The notes under the pieces are model-generated. The model saw only the letters and a program-made list of their open reading frames with translations. It ran no database searches and was not told the origin of the DNA. A stretch of DNA of 64,000 nucleotides. It comes from Pedobacter nanyangensis. Its GTDB lineage: Bacteria > Bacteroidota > Bacteroidia > Sphingobacteriales > Sphingobacteriaceae. The stretch spans positions 315,976 through 379,975 of the forward strand of contig NZ_QMHO01000002.1 of NCBI RefSeq assembly GCF_003313505.1, given 5' to 3'. This document shows positions 34,643 through 42,914 of this stretch, piece after piece; the stretch's first letter is position 1; each line of letters begins with the position of its first letter. Both the position numbers and the translations under genes were made by a program.

Positions 34643-36427
34643 ATAATCAGCCTGTTGGCTTAAAATAAAACGATATTTGCTGAAAATCGATGCTTTAGAA
34701 ACCAAGCCAACGTAATTTCCAAAATTATCTACTACCGGCAACACCCATAAATTGTCGGCCTCCATCCTATTTAGCACCAGTTTAACATCGGTATTAATGG
34801 TTACGGGACTAATTTCAGTACACATCAAATCATTTACCTGTAGGTTGGAGGTTTGATCAGCCACAACTTGTTCCAAAATAGTATCAACATAAACAACCCC
34901 CTTAAATTTACCATTAATGTCCACCACAGGAAATACGTTTCGTTTTGATTTTAAGACGCTGTTCAATCTATCCCTCAATGAATCGTTGGCCATCAATATC
35001 AGATGGTTTTTTTCCACCAGGCTTCTTAGGCTCATCATGTTAAGAACGGTAGTGTCCTTATCCGAATGGTGCGACAGCTCTCCCTTATCAACCAGTGGTT
35101 TGGTATAAATGGAGTATTTATTTACGCTCCTGTTGATCAGGTATGCGATAGCGGTGGTAATCATCAAAGGCACCATCAGTATATACCCGCCAGTAATCTC
35201 GGCAATTAAAAATATGCCCGTTAAAGGGGCGTGCATTAACGAGCCCAACGCTGCTGCCATTCCGGCAACAATAAAATTGGCGGTATTTACCTGGGCCAAA
35301 CCAGAAATGTTGATGCAGTACGCCAAGGTAAAACCAATTAAACCTCCAATAATTAAACTCGGTGCAAATGTACCTCCATTGCCACCAGCCGATAAAGTTA
35401 CCAGTGTAGCTACTGATTTTAGCATAATCGTAGCAATCAAGAACGCAATTACCGCTAAAGGCAAATTGCTAAACTGCGCAAAAATACTGTTGCTGATAAC
35501 CGTATTGTAGTCACCTTTTAACAAGTTGTTAATGGTAATATAGCCCTCGCCATACAACGTAGGGAACAAAAAAATGAGCACGCCTAAAATAAAGCCCCCA
35601 AGCGCTACCTTTTGGTAAGGATTTTTGATTTTATAGAAAGCACCTTTGATACGGCCATTTATCTTTCCAAAATAAATAGAATAAAGCCCAACCAAAACCG
35701 CCAAAACAACATAAAAGCCCAAAGCGTTAATTTTCCAGCCTTCGGTAACGAGGTAAAATAACTGTTCATTGTAAAATAACCGGGCCACCACCGAGGCAGT
35801 TGCCGCCGATAACAATAAAGGAATAAAAACTGGGATGGTAAACTCCGGGAGCAATATTTCAATGGCAAAAACAATGCCCGCAATAGGGCTGTTAAATGCT
35901 CCCGCAATTCCCGAAGCCGCACCACAGGCCAGCAGCAAAGTTGTTTCCCGATAGCTTAGGCCTAAAAACCTCCCCAACGTTGAGCCTATAGATGCTCCGC
36001 TGGTAGCTATTGGGGCCTCCAAACCAGTAGAGCCGCCAAAGCCAACTGTAATGGCCGAAGTAATGATTTGCGAATAACTATTATGGGGCTCTACCTTGCT
36101 CGATTTTTTGGAAATAGCATAAAGCAATGGCGTTAAACCTGTTTCAAAACTTCCTTTCTTAATAAACCTACGGACATAAAGTACCGACAAAAAGATACCA
36201 ATGGTAGGAAATAAAAGATAGAGGTAATACTTGTATTGCCACTGTAAATCAGTTTGTAAAAAATGTTCTATCCTGTGGGTAATGCCCTTTAAAAGCGAAG
36301 CCGCCAACCCAGCCAATATCCCTACCAAAATAGAAGCAATGATCAGAAAATTCTTGTTCGAAATTTTGCTTTGTCTATATTGGTTAAAACGGTCTACAAA
36401 ATTTACAAACTTGATGTACATCACCAT
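34634..36427 (-). CDS. ClC family chloride channel/antiporter with CBS domains
   Basis: This ClC-type anion transporter has about 597 residues. The membrane part (residues about 20-440) shows the family landmarks GGSTGLEAPIA, which corresponds to the GKEGP motif and keeps the gating Glu, and GGNGGTFAPSL, which corresponds to GxFxP. The retained gating Glu allows either channel or Cl-/H+ exchange function. Two CBS domains fill the C-terminal 130 residues and may sense adenine nucleotides. Its 3' end overlaps the convergent histidine kinase gene by 9 bases. No terminator separates them. Confidence 0.93.
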   Translation of the reverse strand: MVMYIKFVNFVDRFNQYRQSKISNKNFLIIASILVGILAGLAASLLKGITHRIEHFLQTDLQWQYKYYLYLLFPTIGIFLSVLYVRRFIKKGSFETGLTPLLYAISKKSSKVEPHNSYSQIITSAITVGFGGSTGLEAPIATSGASIGSTLGRFLGLSYRETTLLLACGAASGIAGAFNSPIAGIVFAIEILLPEFTIPVFIPLLLSAATASVVARLFYNEQLFYLVTEGWKINALGFYVVLAVLVGLYSIYFGKINGRIKGAFYKIKNPYQKVALGGFILGVLIFLFPTLYGEGYITINNLLKGDYNTVISNSIFAQFSNLPLAVIAFLIATIMLKSVATLVTLSAGGNGGTFAPSLIIGGLIGFTLAYCINISGLAQVNTANFIVAGMAAALGSLMHAPLTGIFLIAEITGGYILMVPLMITTAIAYLINRSVNKYSIYTKPLVDKGELSHHSDKDTTVLNMMSLRSLVEKNHLILMANDSLRDRLNSVLKSKRNVFPVVDINGKFKGVVYVDTILEQVVADQTSNLQVNDLMCTEISPVTINTDVKLVLNRMEADNLWVLPVVDNFGNYVGLVSKASIFSKYRFILSQQADYLA

Positions 36428-36444
36428 TATTTTTAGTTTAAGGA

Positions 36445-37206
36445 CTAACTATCAAACTTGTCCAATAGTTTCAATAAAGTAGCAAAATCTTTGGGGTATG
36501 GCGCTTCCACCAAAATATCCTGTCCATCCAAGCCCTTAAAGGCAATTTGTTTGGCATGCAGCGCAAAACGCTTCATAACAGGCTGTTCCTCTTCGTCGGT
36601 TAAACGATAGCCCCTTTTAATTTTCGATAGAAAAACAGGTTTACCCCTATACATGGTATCCCCGCAAATAGCCGCACGTTGGGTAGCTAAATGTATTCTA
36701 ATTTGGTGCATGCGGCCCGTTACAGGCTTGCACTCCACCAAAGTATAATGCTTGTAGTATTTTAACGAGTTAAAGTAAGTTTCGGCACGTTTGCCCTCCT
36801 GCCGGTCAATGGTTACGTTTTTGTTGCCGTCATTCAAAATTGGCAAATCCACAAAAAGGTGGTCAAACTGAAACTGCCCATCAACCACCGCATGATAAAT
36901 TTTGCTCACTTTTCGTTTCTCAAACTGTATCGAAAGGCTACGGTAAGCCTCTGGATTTTTGGCAATGACTATTGCCCCCGAAGTTTCCTTATCCAACCTG
37001 TGGCAAATCTGCGCATCTTCCGTGTACAACTTGGCCAAACGTAAAATGTTTACTTCGCCCGCACCGGCAGCACCTCGTTCGTCTAGTGAAGCCACAAAAG
37101 GAGGTTTATTGATCACGATATAATCGTCGTTTTCAAATAGGATAAGGTCTTTAAAATTCGGATATTTCAAAAGGATATAAATTAAAGGTGCAAAAATACA
37201 ATACAT
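36445..37206 (-). CDS. RluA family pseudouridine synthase
   Basis: This enzyme is predicted to convert uridine to pseudouridine in rRNA or tRNA. The catalytic Asp lies in HRLDKETSGAIVIAKN, the invariant RluA motif, and the second landmark PVTGRMHQIRIHLA is intact. There is no S4 RNA-binding domain, and the protein is short (253 residues), like the RluA/TruC-like branch. The first 18 residues are hydrophobic and unlike the family, so translation may begin slightly later. I see no better ATG. It lies 17 bases upstream of the ClC gene on the same strand. Confidence 0.92.
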   Translation of the reverse strand: MYCIFAPLIYILLKYPNFKDLILFENDDYIVINKPPFVASLDERGAAGAGEVNILRLAKLYTEDAQICHRLDKETSGAIVIAKNPEAYRSLSIQFEKRKVSKIYHAVVDGQFQFDHLFVDLPILNDGNKNVTIDRQEGKRAETYFNSLKYYKHYTLVECKPVTGRMHQIRIHLATQRAAICGDTMYRGKPVFLSKIKRGYRLTDEEEQPVMKRFALHAKQIAFKGLDGQDILVEAPYPKDFATLLKLLDKFDS

Positions 37207-37283
37207 TTAGCAATTTATTGGCTATATCGTAGCTGTAATTTCCTGATATCAATTTTAAGAAGAGCAATTTCCTGCGCCTTTTG

Positions 37284-37363
37284 GTCCCGAAAGTCCTGCT
37301 ATCCGCCTTTACACCCTCGTTGTGTTGCACTTCACTCGGTGGTATCGGCTGCTATCAGGTCTA
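37284..37363 (-). repeat. Family A interspersed repeat, copy 2
   Basis: GTCCCGAAAGTCCTGCTATCCG at one end and GGCTGCTATCAGGTCTA at the other match the ends of copies 13719-13804 (reversed) and 63851-63917. It sits in the 315-base gap between the divergent pseudouridine synthase and dehydrogenase genes. I see nothing else in that gap apart from AT-rich promoter sequence. Confidence 0.62.
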
Positions 37364-37520
37364 ATTTGCAAAGCATGTGCAAGTAGTTATAGCGATCCTT
37401 GTACCGAAACGAATGAATATCTAAATTAGCGAAAAAATAAGCTGATGTACTTTTTGGGCTAGTCCCCAACATATTTTAGTCAATACAGCAGCTCAAATCA
37501 TTACATTTAACCAAAAAATA

Positions 37521-38363
37521 ATGAGTCATACCACATTAGGATGGATAGGTTTAGGCAACATGGGAAATCCTATGGCCAAAAATCTGATCAAAGCAGGCTA
37601 TCCTGTATCCGTTTATAACCGCTCTGCCGATAAAACAGCAGATTTTAAGGCTTCAGCTACCGTTTGTGAAACGATTAGCCAATTGGTACAAACAAATGAA
37701 ATTGTCTTCACGATGCTTACCAATGATGAAGCCGTTAAACAAGTTTATGCCGAAATACTTAAGGAGAACTTGGAGGGCAAGCTTTTTATTGATTGTAGTA
37801 CCATTTCTCCAGAATGCTCATTGGCCATAGCACAACAAATTAAGGCTAAAAATGCTGGTTTTATTGACGCTCCAGTAGCAGGCAGTACCCAACCAGCAGC
37901 AGAGGGCACATTGATCATAATGGTTGGAGGCGATGAAAAAGACCTTGCGAAGGCCCAGCCTTATTTTGATCAACTAGGTAAGTTAACCAAACATCTGGGC
38001 GAAAATGGTAAGGGTATTGCAGCCAAGTTATCCATCAACTATTTTCTTTCATTAATTTATGAAGGCTTGGCAGAAACGGTTCTGCTATCTGAAAAATTGG
38101 GGATCCAACGTAAGGACATGCTGGAAATCATCAACCAAAGTGCCAGCGGAAGTGGCGCCACCAAGGTTAAAACACCGTTGTTGATCCAAGACAGCTATCC
38201 AGCGGCTTTTGCGTTGGATTTGATGCTTAAAGATATTTTATTGGCCCAAAAGGCAGGTGCCAATTTCCCATTGTCTGAAGCGTTAATCAACACTTATCAA
38301 GTTGCACACGATCAAGGATTGGGTAAAGATGACGTGATCGGGATTATCCAATCATTCAAGTAG
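37521..38363 (+). CDS. 3-hydroxyisobutyrate dehydrogenase-like NAD(P)-dependent oxidoreductase
   Basis: This beta-hydroxyacid dehydrogenase family enzyme has a Rossmann NAD(P) site GLGNMGNPMAKNL at the N-terminus. The substrate-binding segment DAPVAGSTQPAAEGTL lies near residue 120 and the catalytic Lys near 170 in GKGIAAKLSINYF. At 280 residues it has the usual length. Family members oxidise 3-hydroxyisobutyrate, tartronate semialdehyde-type acids or succinic semialdehyde-type compounds; the sequence alone does not choose between them. It is cytoplasmic. It stands alone on the plus strand, between repeats. Confidence 0.9.
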   Translation: MSHTTLGWIGLGNMGNPMAKNLIKAGYPVSVYNRSADKTADFKASATVCETISQLVQTNEIVFTMLTNDEAVKQVYAEILKENLEGKLFIDCSTISPECSLAIAQQIKAKNAGFIDAPVAGSTQPAAEGTLIIMVGGDEKDLAKAQPYFDQLGKLTKHLGENGKGIAAKLSINYFLSLIYEGLAETVLLSEKLGIQRKDMLEIINQSASGSGATKVKTPLLIQDSYPAAFALDLMLKDILLAQKAGANFPLSEALINTYQVAHDQGLGKDDVIGIIQSFK

Positions 38364-38377
38364 TATTTGAGTTGTTT

Positions 38378-38431
38378 CGTCATTTCGACTGGAGCGCAGT
38401 CCCCAATATTCGGGAGAGAAATCTTTCGACT
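38378..38431 (+). repeat. Family E interspersed repeat
   Basis: CGTCATTTCGACTGGAGCGCAGT followed by GAGAAATCTTT resembles a short repeat I recognise from many Bacteroidota intergenic regions. It begins 15 bases after the dehydrogenase stop codon. One copy is visible here. Confidence 0.45.
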
Positions 38432-38457
38432 AAATACTCTTAATTAAATGTTTGAAA

Positions 38458-38492
38458 GAGACCTACGAAGTTTCGAAAACTTCGTAGGTCTC
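38458..38492. repeat. Family C hairpin repeat, copy 1 (likely bidirectional terminator)
   Basis: GAGACCTACGAAGTTT (38458-38473) and AAACTTCGTAGGTCTC (38477-38492) form a perfect 16-pair stem with a 3-base loop. It lies between two convergent genes. The related copy 59935-59963 carries a T run. Poly-T is lacking here. Confidence 0.65.
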
Positions 38493-38504
38493 AAACAGCA
38501 TACA

Positions 38505-39164
38505 TTAATCAATCACCATTTCTGGTACATCATCGTCAGCATATAGCTTACCAGCCGTAGCCTCCCTAATTTCGGCTACGCTTACCCCCGGGGCTCTTTC
38601 CAGTAATTTAAAGCCTCCTTCGGGCAGTACATCCAAAACGGCCAATTCGGTAACAATTTTTTTAATACATCTTACGCCCGTTAATGGCAGGGTACAAGTT
38701 GGTAGCAACTTGCTTTCACCTGCTTTATTTACATGTTGCATGGCTACTATAATGTTTTTGGCCGATGCTACCAAATCCATCGCCCCTCCCATTCCCTTCA
38801 CCATTTTCCCCGGGATTTTCCAGTTGGCGATGTCGCCATTTTCCGAAACTTCCATAGCTCCCAAAATGGTCAGGTCTATTTTTTGGGCCCTGATCATGCC
38901 AAAGCTCATGGCCGAGTCGAAGATGGCAGAACCGGGCAAAGTGGTAATGGTTTGCTTACCAGCATTGATCAAATCAGGATCTTCGTCCCCTTCCAAGGGA
39001 AACGGGCCCATGCCCAATAAGCCATTTTCTGATTGTAGCACTACATTAACACCATCTGGGATATAATTGGCAACGAGTGTAGGGATGCCAATCCCCAAAT
39101 TAACATAGTAACCGTCTTTTATTTCTTTAGCGATACGTTTCGCTATGCCGTTTTTATCTAACAT
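38505..39164 (-). CDS. scoB: CoA transferase subunit B (3-oxoacid CoA-transferase)
   Basis: This is the beta subunit of a family I CoA transferase that moves CoA from succinyl-CoA to acetoacetate or another 3-oxoacid. The catalytic glutamate motif is visible as SENGLLGMGP, and GIGIPTLVANYIPDG is the family's N-terminal landmark. The length of 219 residues is standard. The alpha subunit gene lies upstream on the same strand, separated by 135 bases that contain a family B repeat. It probably serves ketone body or branched-chain amino acid breakdown in the cytoplasm. Confidence 0.93.
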   Translation of the reverse strand: MLDKNGIAKRIAKEIKDGYYVNLGIGIPTLVANYIPDGVNVVLQSENGLLGMGPFPLEGDEDPDLINAGKQTITTLPGSAIFDSAMSFGMIRAQKIDLTILGAMEVSENGDIANWKIPGKMVKGMGGAMDLVASAKNIIVAMQHVNKAGESKLLPTCTLPLTGVRCIKKIVTELAVLDVLPEGGFKLLERAPGVSVAEIREATAGKLYADDDVPEMVID

Positions 39165-39199
39165 AAGTTAATTGGTTGATGTCGTAATTTAAACAAGTT

Positions 39200-39290
39200 C
39201 TAGGGATTGCTTCGTCGTTCCTCCTCGCAAAGACGAGAATGGTGACGTTATTGCAAGCTTTGCGAAGCAATCTTTGGAGATTAATAATTA
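39200..39290. repeat. Family B repeat between scoA and scoB
   Basis: Inverted arms GATTGCTTCG (39205-39214) and CGAAGCAATC (39263-39272) enclose CGTTCCTCCTCGCAAAGACG and a short AT-rich loop. It shares GCGAAGCAATCT with 46469-46480 and resembles the 4321-4395 copy. It splits an operon. Confidence 0.65.
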
Positions 39291-39299
39291 TCTCATTAC

Positions 39300-40001
39300 C
39301 TAATCTCTCTTTCTTACCGTTCTCTGTTCAATTCGCTTTTCATAGTCCTTACCTTGGAAAATCCGGTGTACATAAACGCCGGGTGTATGGATGTGATCAG
39401 GATCTAATTCCCCTACTTCTACCAATTCCTCTACTTCGGCAATGGTAATTTTACCAGCCATGGCCATTATCGGGTTAAAGTTTCTACTGGTAGAGCGGAA
39501 GATCAAATTCCCTGTTGTATCGCCTTTCCAGGCTTTTACAATGGCAAAATCAGCGTCAAAAGCATATTCCATCAGGTAATCTTTACCGTCAAAATTCCTA
39601 ACTTCTTTACCTTCGGCAACTTCGGTGCCTACTCCTGCGGGGGTAAAAATAGCGGGCATACCATATCCTGCCGCCAAGCAACGGGTGGCTAAAGTTCCTT
39701 GCGGAATAAGTTCTACCTCAAGTTCACCACTTAATAACTGCCGTTCAAATTCTGCATTTTCACCCACGTAAGATGAAATCATTTTCTTTACCTGGTGTTG
39801 TTTCAACATCAAGCCAATGCCAAAATCATCTACGCCAGCATTGTTGGAAATACAGGTTAAATTTCTGGTGCCTTTTTTAACCAAGGCAGCGATGCAGTTT
39901 TCGGGGATACCGCACAAACCGAAACCGCCCAACATCAGGGTTTTACCATCCATAATGTCAGCGATGGCCTCATCGGCATTTGCTACAACTTTGTTGATCA
40001 T
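39300..40001 (-). CDS. scoA: CoA transferase subunit A (3-oxoacid CoA-transferase)
   Basis: This is the alpha subunit of the family I CoA transferase. The CoA-binding landmark [17 protein letters not shown] is at residues 21-37, and [20 protein letters not shown] follows in the middle. It has 233 residues, the usual length. It acts as a complex with the beta subunit encoded just downstream. The order alpha then beta on one strand is the classical operon order. The 135-base gap with a stem-forming repeat may lower expression of the second gene (inference). Confidence 0.93.
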   Translation of the reverse strand: MINKVVANADEAIADIMDGKTLMLGGFGLCGIPENCIAALVKKGTRNLTCISNNAGVDDFGIGLMLKQHQVKKMISSYVGENAEFERQLLSGELEVELIPQGTLATRCLAAGYGMPAIFTPAGVGTEVAEGKEVRNFDGKDYLMEYAFDADFAIVKAWKGDTTGNLIFRSTSRNFNPIMAMAGKITIAEVEELVEVGELDPDHIHTPGVYVHRIFQGKDYEKRIEQRTVRKRD

Positions 40002-40145
40002 ATTTGGTGTGTTTTGCCACTAAAATAGGATTAATCTATCGCTTTGCAAAAGCGAAATATGGTTCACAATATTGTACAGGCTACACTAAGGCATTGTTTA
40101 TAATGAAGATTAACAACTGATTAAGGAATAGCTGAAGCCTATAGT

Positions 40146-41228
40146 CTATTTGTAAATTTCTACAATCTTATCACCTGAGTTATTGCTTGTACATAAGTAT
40201 ATTTTACCTTCCGGCGATTGGCAAACGGCTCTAATCCGTCCAAAATCACCCACAAACAAGTCTTTGGTTTCAGCTATGGCGGTTTGAGTTTCATTTAGGA
40301 TTAACTGCCTTAGCCTGGTACCTTTTAACAAGGCTAATAACAAGGAGTTTTTAAATTGCGGAATGTAGTTTGAGTTGTAATAGATCATCCCGCTTGGGGC
40401 AATGGTTGGTGTCCACTGCAAGATAGATTCTGCTACATTATTCTGGTTACAAAAGGCAGTTTCATTACTTGCATCGCATTTGCCTCTTACGGTTGGCCAG
40501 CCATAATTACGCCCTTTTTCAATGATATTGATTTCATCATCCGTATCAGGACCGTGCTCTGAGGAAAATAACTTGTTGCCTACCAAGGCCAAACCTTGGG
40601 GATTACGGTGGCCAAAAGACCAAACCGGATTGTTGGGAAACGGATTATCGGCTGGAATACTCCCATCTAAATTAAGGCGCAATATCTTGCCTGCTAAAGC
40701 GTTCAAATTTTGAGGTGTACTGGTATCGGCAGCATCGCCAGTAGTGACCAATAGTTTATCACCAACAATCAATAATCTTGAACCATTATGAATATTGGCG
40801 GCAGGAATATTATCCAACAAAGTTTGTGGACTTGTTAGGCTGTTGTTGTTGTAGGTGAACCTCACCAGTTTGTTTTTGTAAGGATTTCCGTAGCCGTAAA
40901 ATACATACACATAAGGATTTGATCCAAAACTTGGATGAAGTGCCATTCCCAATAAACCGCCTTCGCCTTGCGAAATTACCTCGGTAATGCTATGTAGTAA
41001 CGTTACTTGGCCATTGGCGGGATTTAATCGGCTGATTTTTCCCGATTTTTCGGTGAACCAGATCAGGTTGTCGGGGCCATACACCAGTTCCCAAGGTAAA
41101 GACAGGTTGGAAACCAGTGTCCTCGTTTTGATGTCTGCCGGTGTGTCATCGTCGCCACGGTTATCTCGGTCTTTTTTACATCCAATACTCAAGAGCAATA
41201 TGCCAAAAACAATCCACAACTTTTTCAT
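40146..41228 (-). CDS. PQQ-dependent sugar dehydrogenase-type lipoprotein
   Basis: This six-bladed beta-propeller enzyme belongs to the glucose/sorbosone dehydrogenase family and carries a lipoprotein signal peptide (lipobox LSIGC, Cys17). It is therefore periplasmic or outer-membrane bound. Landmarks are LSLPWELVYGPDNLIWFTEKSG near the N-terminus, HNGSRL, SFGHRNPQGLAL and SSEHGPDTDDEIN; the histidine and aspartate residues of these motifs line the PQQ pocket in known enzymes. At 360 residues it is close to family length. Whether it binds PQQ here, and its substrate, are unknown. Confidence 0.9.
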   Translation of the reverse strand: MKKLWIVFGILLLSIGCKKDRDNRGDDDTPADIKTRTLVSNLSLPWELVYGPDNLIWFTEKSGKISRLNPANGQVTLLHSITEVISQGEGGLLGMALHPSFGSNPYVYVFYGYGNPYKNKLVRFTYNNNSLTSPQTLLDNIPAANIHNGSRLLIVGDKLLVTTGDAADTSTPQNLNALAGKILRLNLDGSIPADNPFPNNPVWSFGHRNPQGLALVGNKLFSSEHGPDTDDEINIIEKGRNYGWPTVRGKCDASNETAFCNQNNVAESILQWTPTIAPSGMIYYNSNYIPQFKNSLLLALLKGTRLRQLILNETQTAIAETKDLFVGDFGRIRAVCQSPEGKIYLCTSNNSGDKIVEIYK

Positions 41229-41365
41229 ATCCTAATATTTTAAGGACACAACAATCGGAAGCCGCTTTTGGTTTATAATCAGTTAAATAGACTACTTGGT
41301 TGTGCCTGGTTAATACATATCCAGAGTTCGATATCTATGGTTTAATTATTGATTAGCCAGTAGAA

Positions 41366-41506
41366 CTGATGCTGAACTAAATTCAGCATGACGGAGCGTC
41401 GACTTAGCGTCACCCTGTGACCGGTAGCAAAGCGGAAAGCTATGTAATAAACCGAGCCTTGGCGAGCTCACCGAAGGTAATTTAGTTCAGGGTCAGCGAT
41501 ATCGAA
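41366..41506. repeat. Family D compound inverted repeat
   Basis: The palindrome ATGCTGAACTAAATTCAGCAT (41369-41389) is followed by a second pair, CACCCTG (about 41411) and CAGGG within TTTAGTTCAGGGTCA (41481-41495). It fills most of the 297-base gap before the GNAT gene. No coding potential is visible there. Confidence 0.55.
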
Positions 41507-41525
41507 ATAGTTAAACATTTATAAA

Positions 41526-42248
41526 TTAGCGCACATAGTTTCTGATGATAAAGTCTTCCGTGAAACCAAGCCTTTTATAAATTCCCTTTCCCAGTTCAGA
41601 TGCCTGTAAAGTGGCATAAGGAATGCCAGCGGCAATGGCTCTATTGAGCAAAATGCACATAATTTCCTCTGCAAACCCTCTCTTTCTCATTTCTGGAACA
41701 ATCCCTACCCCATGTATACCTGCTACTTGTTCGCTAGGATAATAAATAGCCGTACCTACCAATTCATCCTTGAAATAAAAAAGATGGTATTCAATTTCAT
41801 TCATCGTGCGGTTAAGTGTTTCTTCACTAATCACATATCCAAAACATTTGGGGTAAACCCCGGCCCAAAGCCTTGCCTGATTTGCATTGAGTACTCTTTT
41901 GAATGTTAATGATTTAGATGAAGTAAACGACTTATTTAATTGAAGTGACATACCCGTTTGAAACGATTTTTGGGTAAAACCTTCCGATGCTATTTCTAAG
42001 CCTTTACTGGGGTAAATATCCCAATGGGGAAAAACCAAAGTTTGCTCACATGATGCCATTTGATGAGTTAGGGCCGTTAAAAGTTCTTGCGCAAGTGGTT
42101 GCTTAGTCCATATTTTATTGGGCCACTCAGCGTTTTTCACTAAGCTCAATTCGTAACCGTTTTCGTTTGTATAAAGCCCTGCCGCCTGGCCAACTTTAGA
42201 CCACAGGGCGGTAAGGTTGGCTATATTTAATTGATTAATATCTTCCAT
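41526..42248 (-). CDS. GNAT family N-acetyltransferase
   Basis: This is a GNAT acetyltransferase of about 240 residues. The acetyl-CoA loop is visible as GVGIVPEMRKRGFAEEIM near residue 195, preceded by the beta strands around YLFYFKDELVGTAIYYP. The N-terminal 120 residues do not resemble the GNAT core and may be a second, degenerate GNAT-like domain that helps substrate binding. I preferred 42248 (MEDINQLNIANL...) over the frame's first ATG at 42284. The Crp-type regulator gene ends 57 bases upstream on the same strand. Substrate is unknown. Confidence 0.85.
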   Translation of the reverse strand: MEDINQLNIANLTALWSKVGQAAGLYTNENGYELSLVKNAEWPNKIWTKQPLAQELLTALTHQMASCEQTLVFPHWDIYPSKGLEIASEGFTQKSFQTGMSLQLNKSFTSSKSLTFKRVLNANQARLWAGVYPKCFGYVISEETLNRTMNEIEYHLFYFKDELVGTAIYYPSEQVAGIHGVGIVPEMRKRGFAEEIMCILLNRAIAAGIPYATLQASELGKGIYKRLGFTEDFIIRNYVR

Positions 42249-42305
42249 GAGGGCAAAGTTCCGATACTTGTCAGGAAAAAACATTTACATATGTTGATTT
42301 TGATC

Positions 42306-42911
42306 TTATTTTAAATCTTTTCTTATCCGACTTAATTGTGTAGGTGTAATTCCCAAATGTGAGGCTATATGATGTAATGAAATCTTTTGATCAATATCAG
42401 GATATCTTTCCCTGAATTTTTGATACCTGACGCTGGCAGTTTCCATCACTAAGGACACTTCTCGTTGTTCTTTATCAATCACCCATTCTTTTTCTAAATA
42501 GGCGATGTAATAGTTTTTTAGGTCATCTTTTTCATGAATGAGCTGTTTGAACTTACTGAAGTTGATACTGAGCAATACGCTGTCATTTAGTGCTTGCAGG
42601 GTAAATGAAGACGGTTTTTGTAGCAAGGCCGAAACCATTGAACCTACCATTTTACCTGGCAAGAAAATGCTTTTGTTATAGGTGTGCCCCTGCTGATCAC
42701 TAGAATAGGCCCTGACCACCCCAGTGCATAAGAAATAGATATTTTTGGCGATATCTCCCTCGTTGAGTAAAATTTCATTTTTAGAGATTCGTTGAAATTT
42801 AACTAGCGCTTTAACTAATTCAAATGAAGATGAAGTGATGCTCGAATAATGGGATAAGTAAGTTTCTAAATTATCCAAATACAGTACTTTATCTTCATTT
42901 GAGATGTTCAT
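42306..42911 (-). CDS. Crp/Fnr family transcriptional regulator
   Basis: This cytoplasmic regulator has an N-terminal cyclic-nucleotide-binding-like beta roll (about residues 25-120) and a C-terminal helix-turn-helix in ISLHHIASHLGITPTQLSRIRKDL. At 201 residues it is slightly short and has only the minimal HTH, as in many Bacteroidota members of the family. The arginine-serine phosphate cassette of cAMP-binding Crp is not obvious, so the ligand is unclear. It starts 3 bases before mutS2 ends on the same strand and is probably read from that transcript. Confidence 0.9.
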   Translation of the reverse strand: MNISNEDKVLYLDNLETYLSHYSSITSSSFELVKALVKFQRISKNEILLNEGDIAKNIYFLCTGVVRAYSSDQQGHTYNKSIFLPGKMVGSMVSALLQKPSSFTLQALNDSVLLSINFSKFKQLIHEKDDLKNYYIAYLEKEWVIDKEQREVSLVMETASVRYQKFRERYPDIDQKISLHHIASHLGITPTQLSRIRKDLK

Positions 42912-42914
42912 AAG

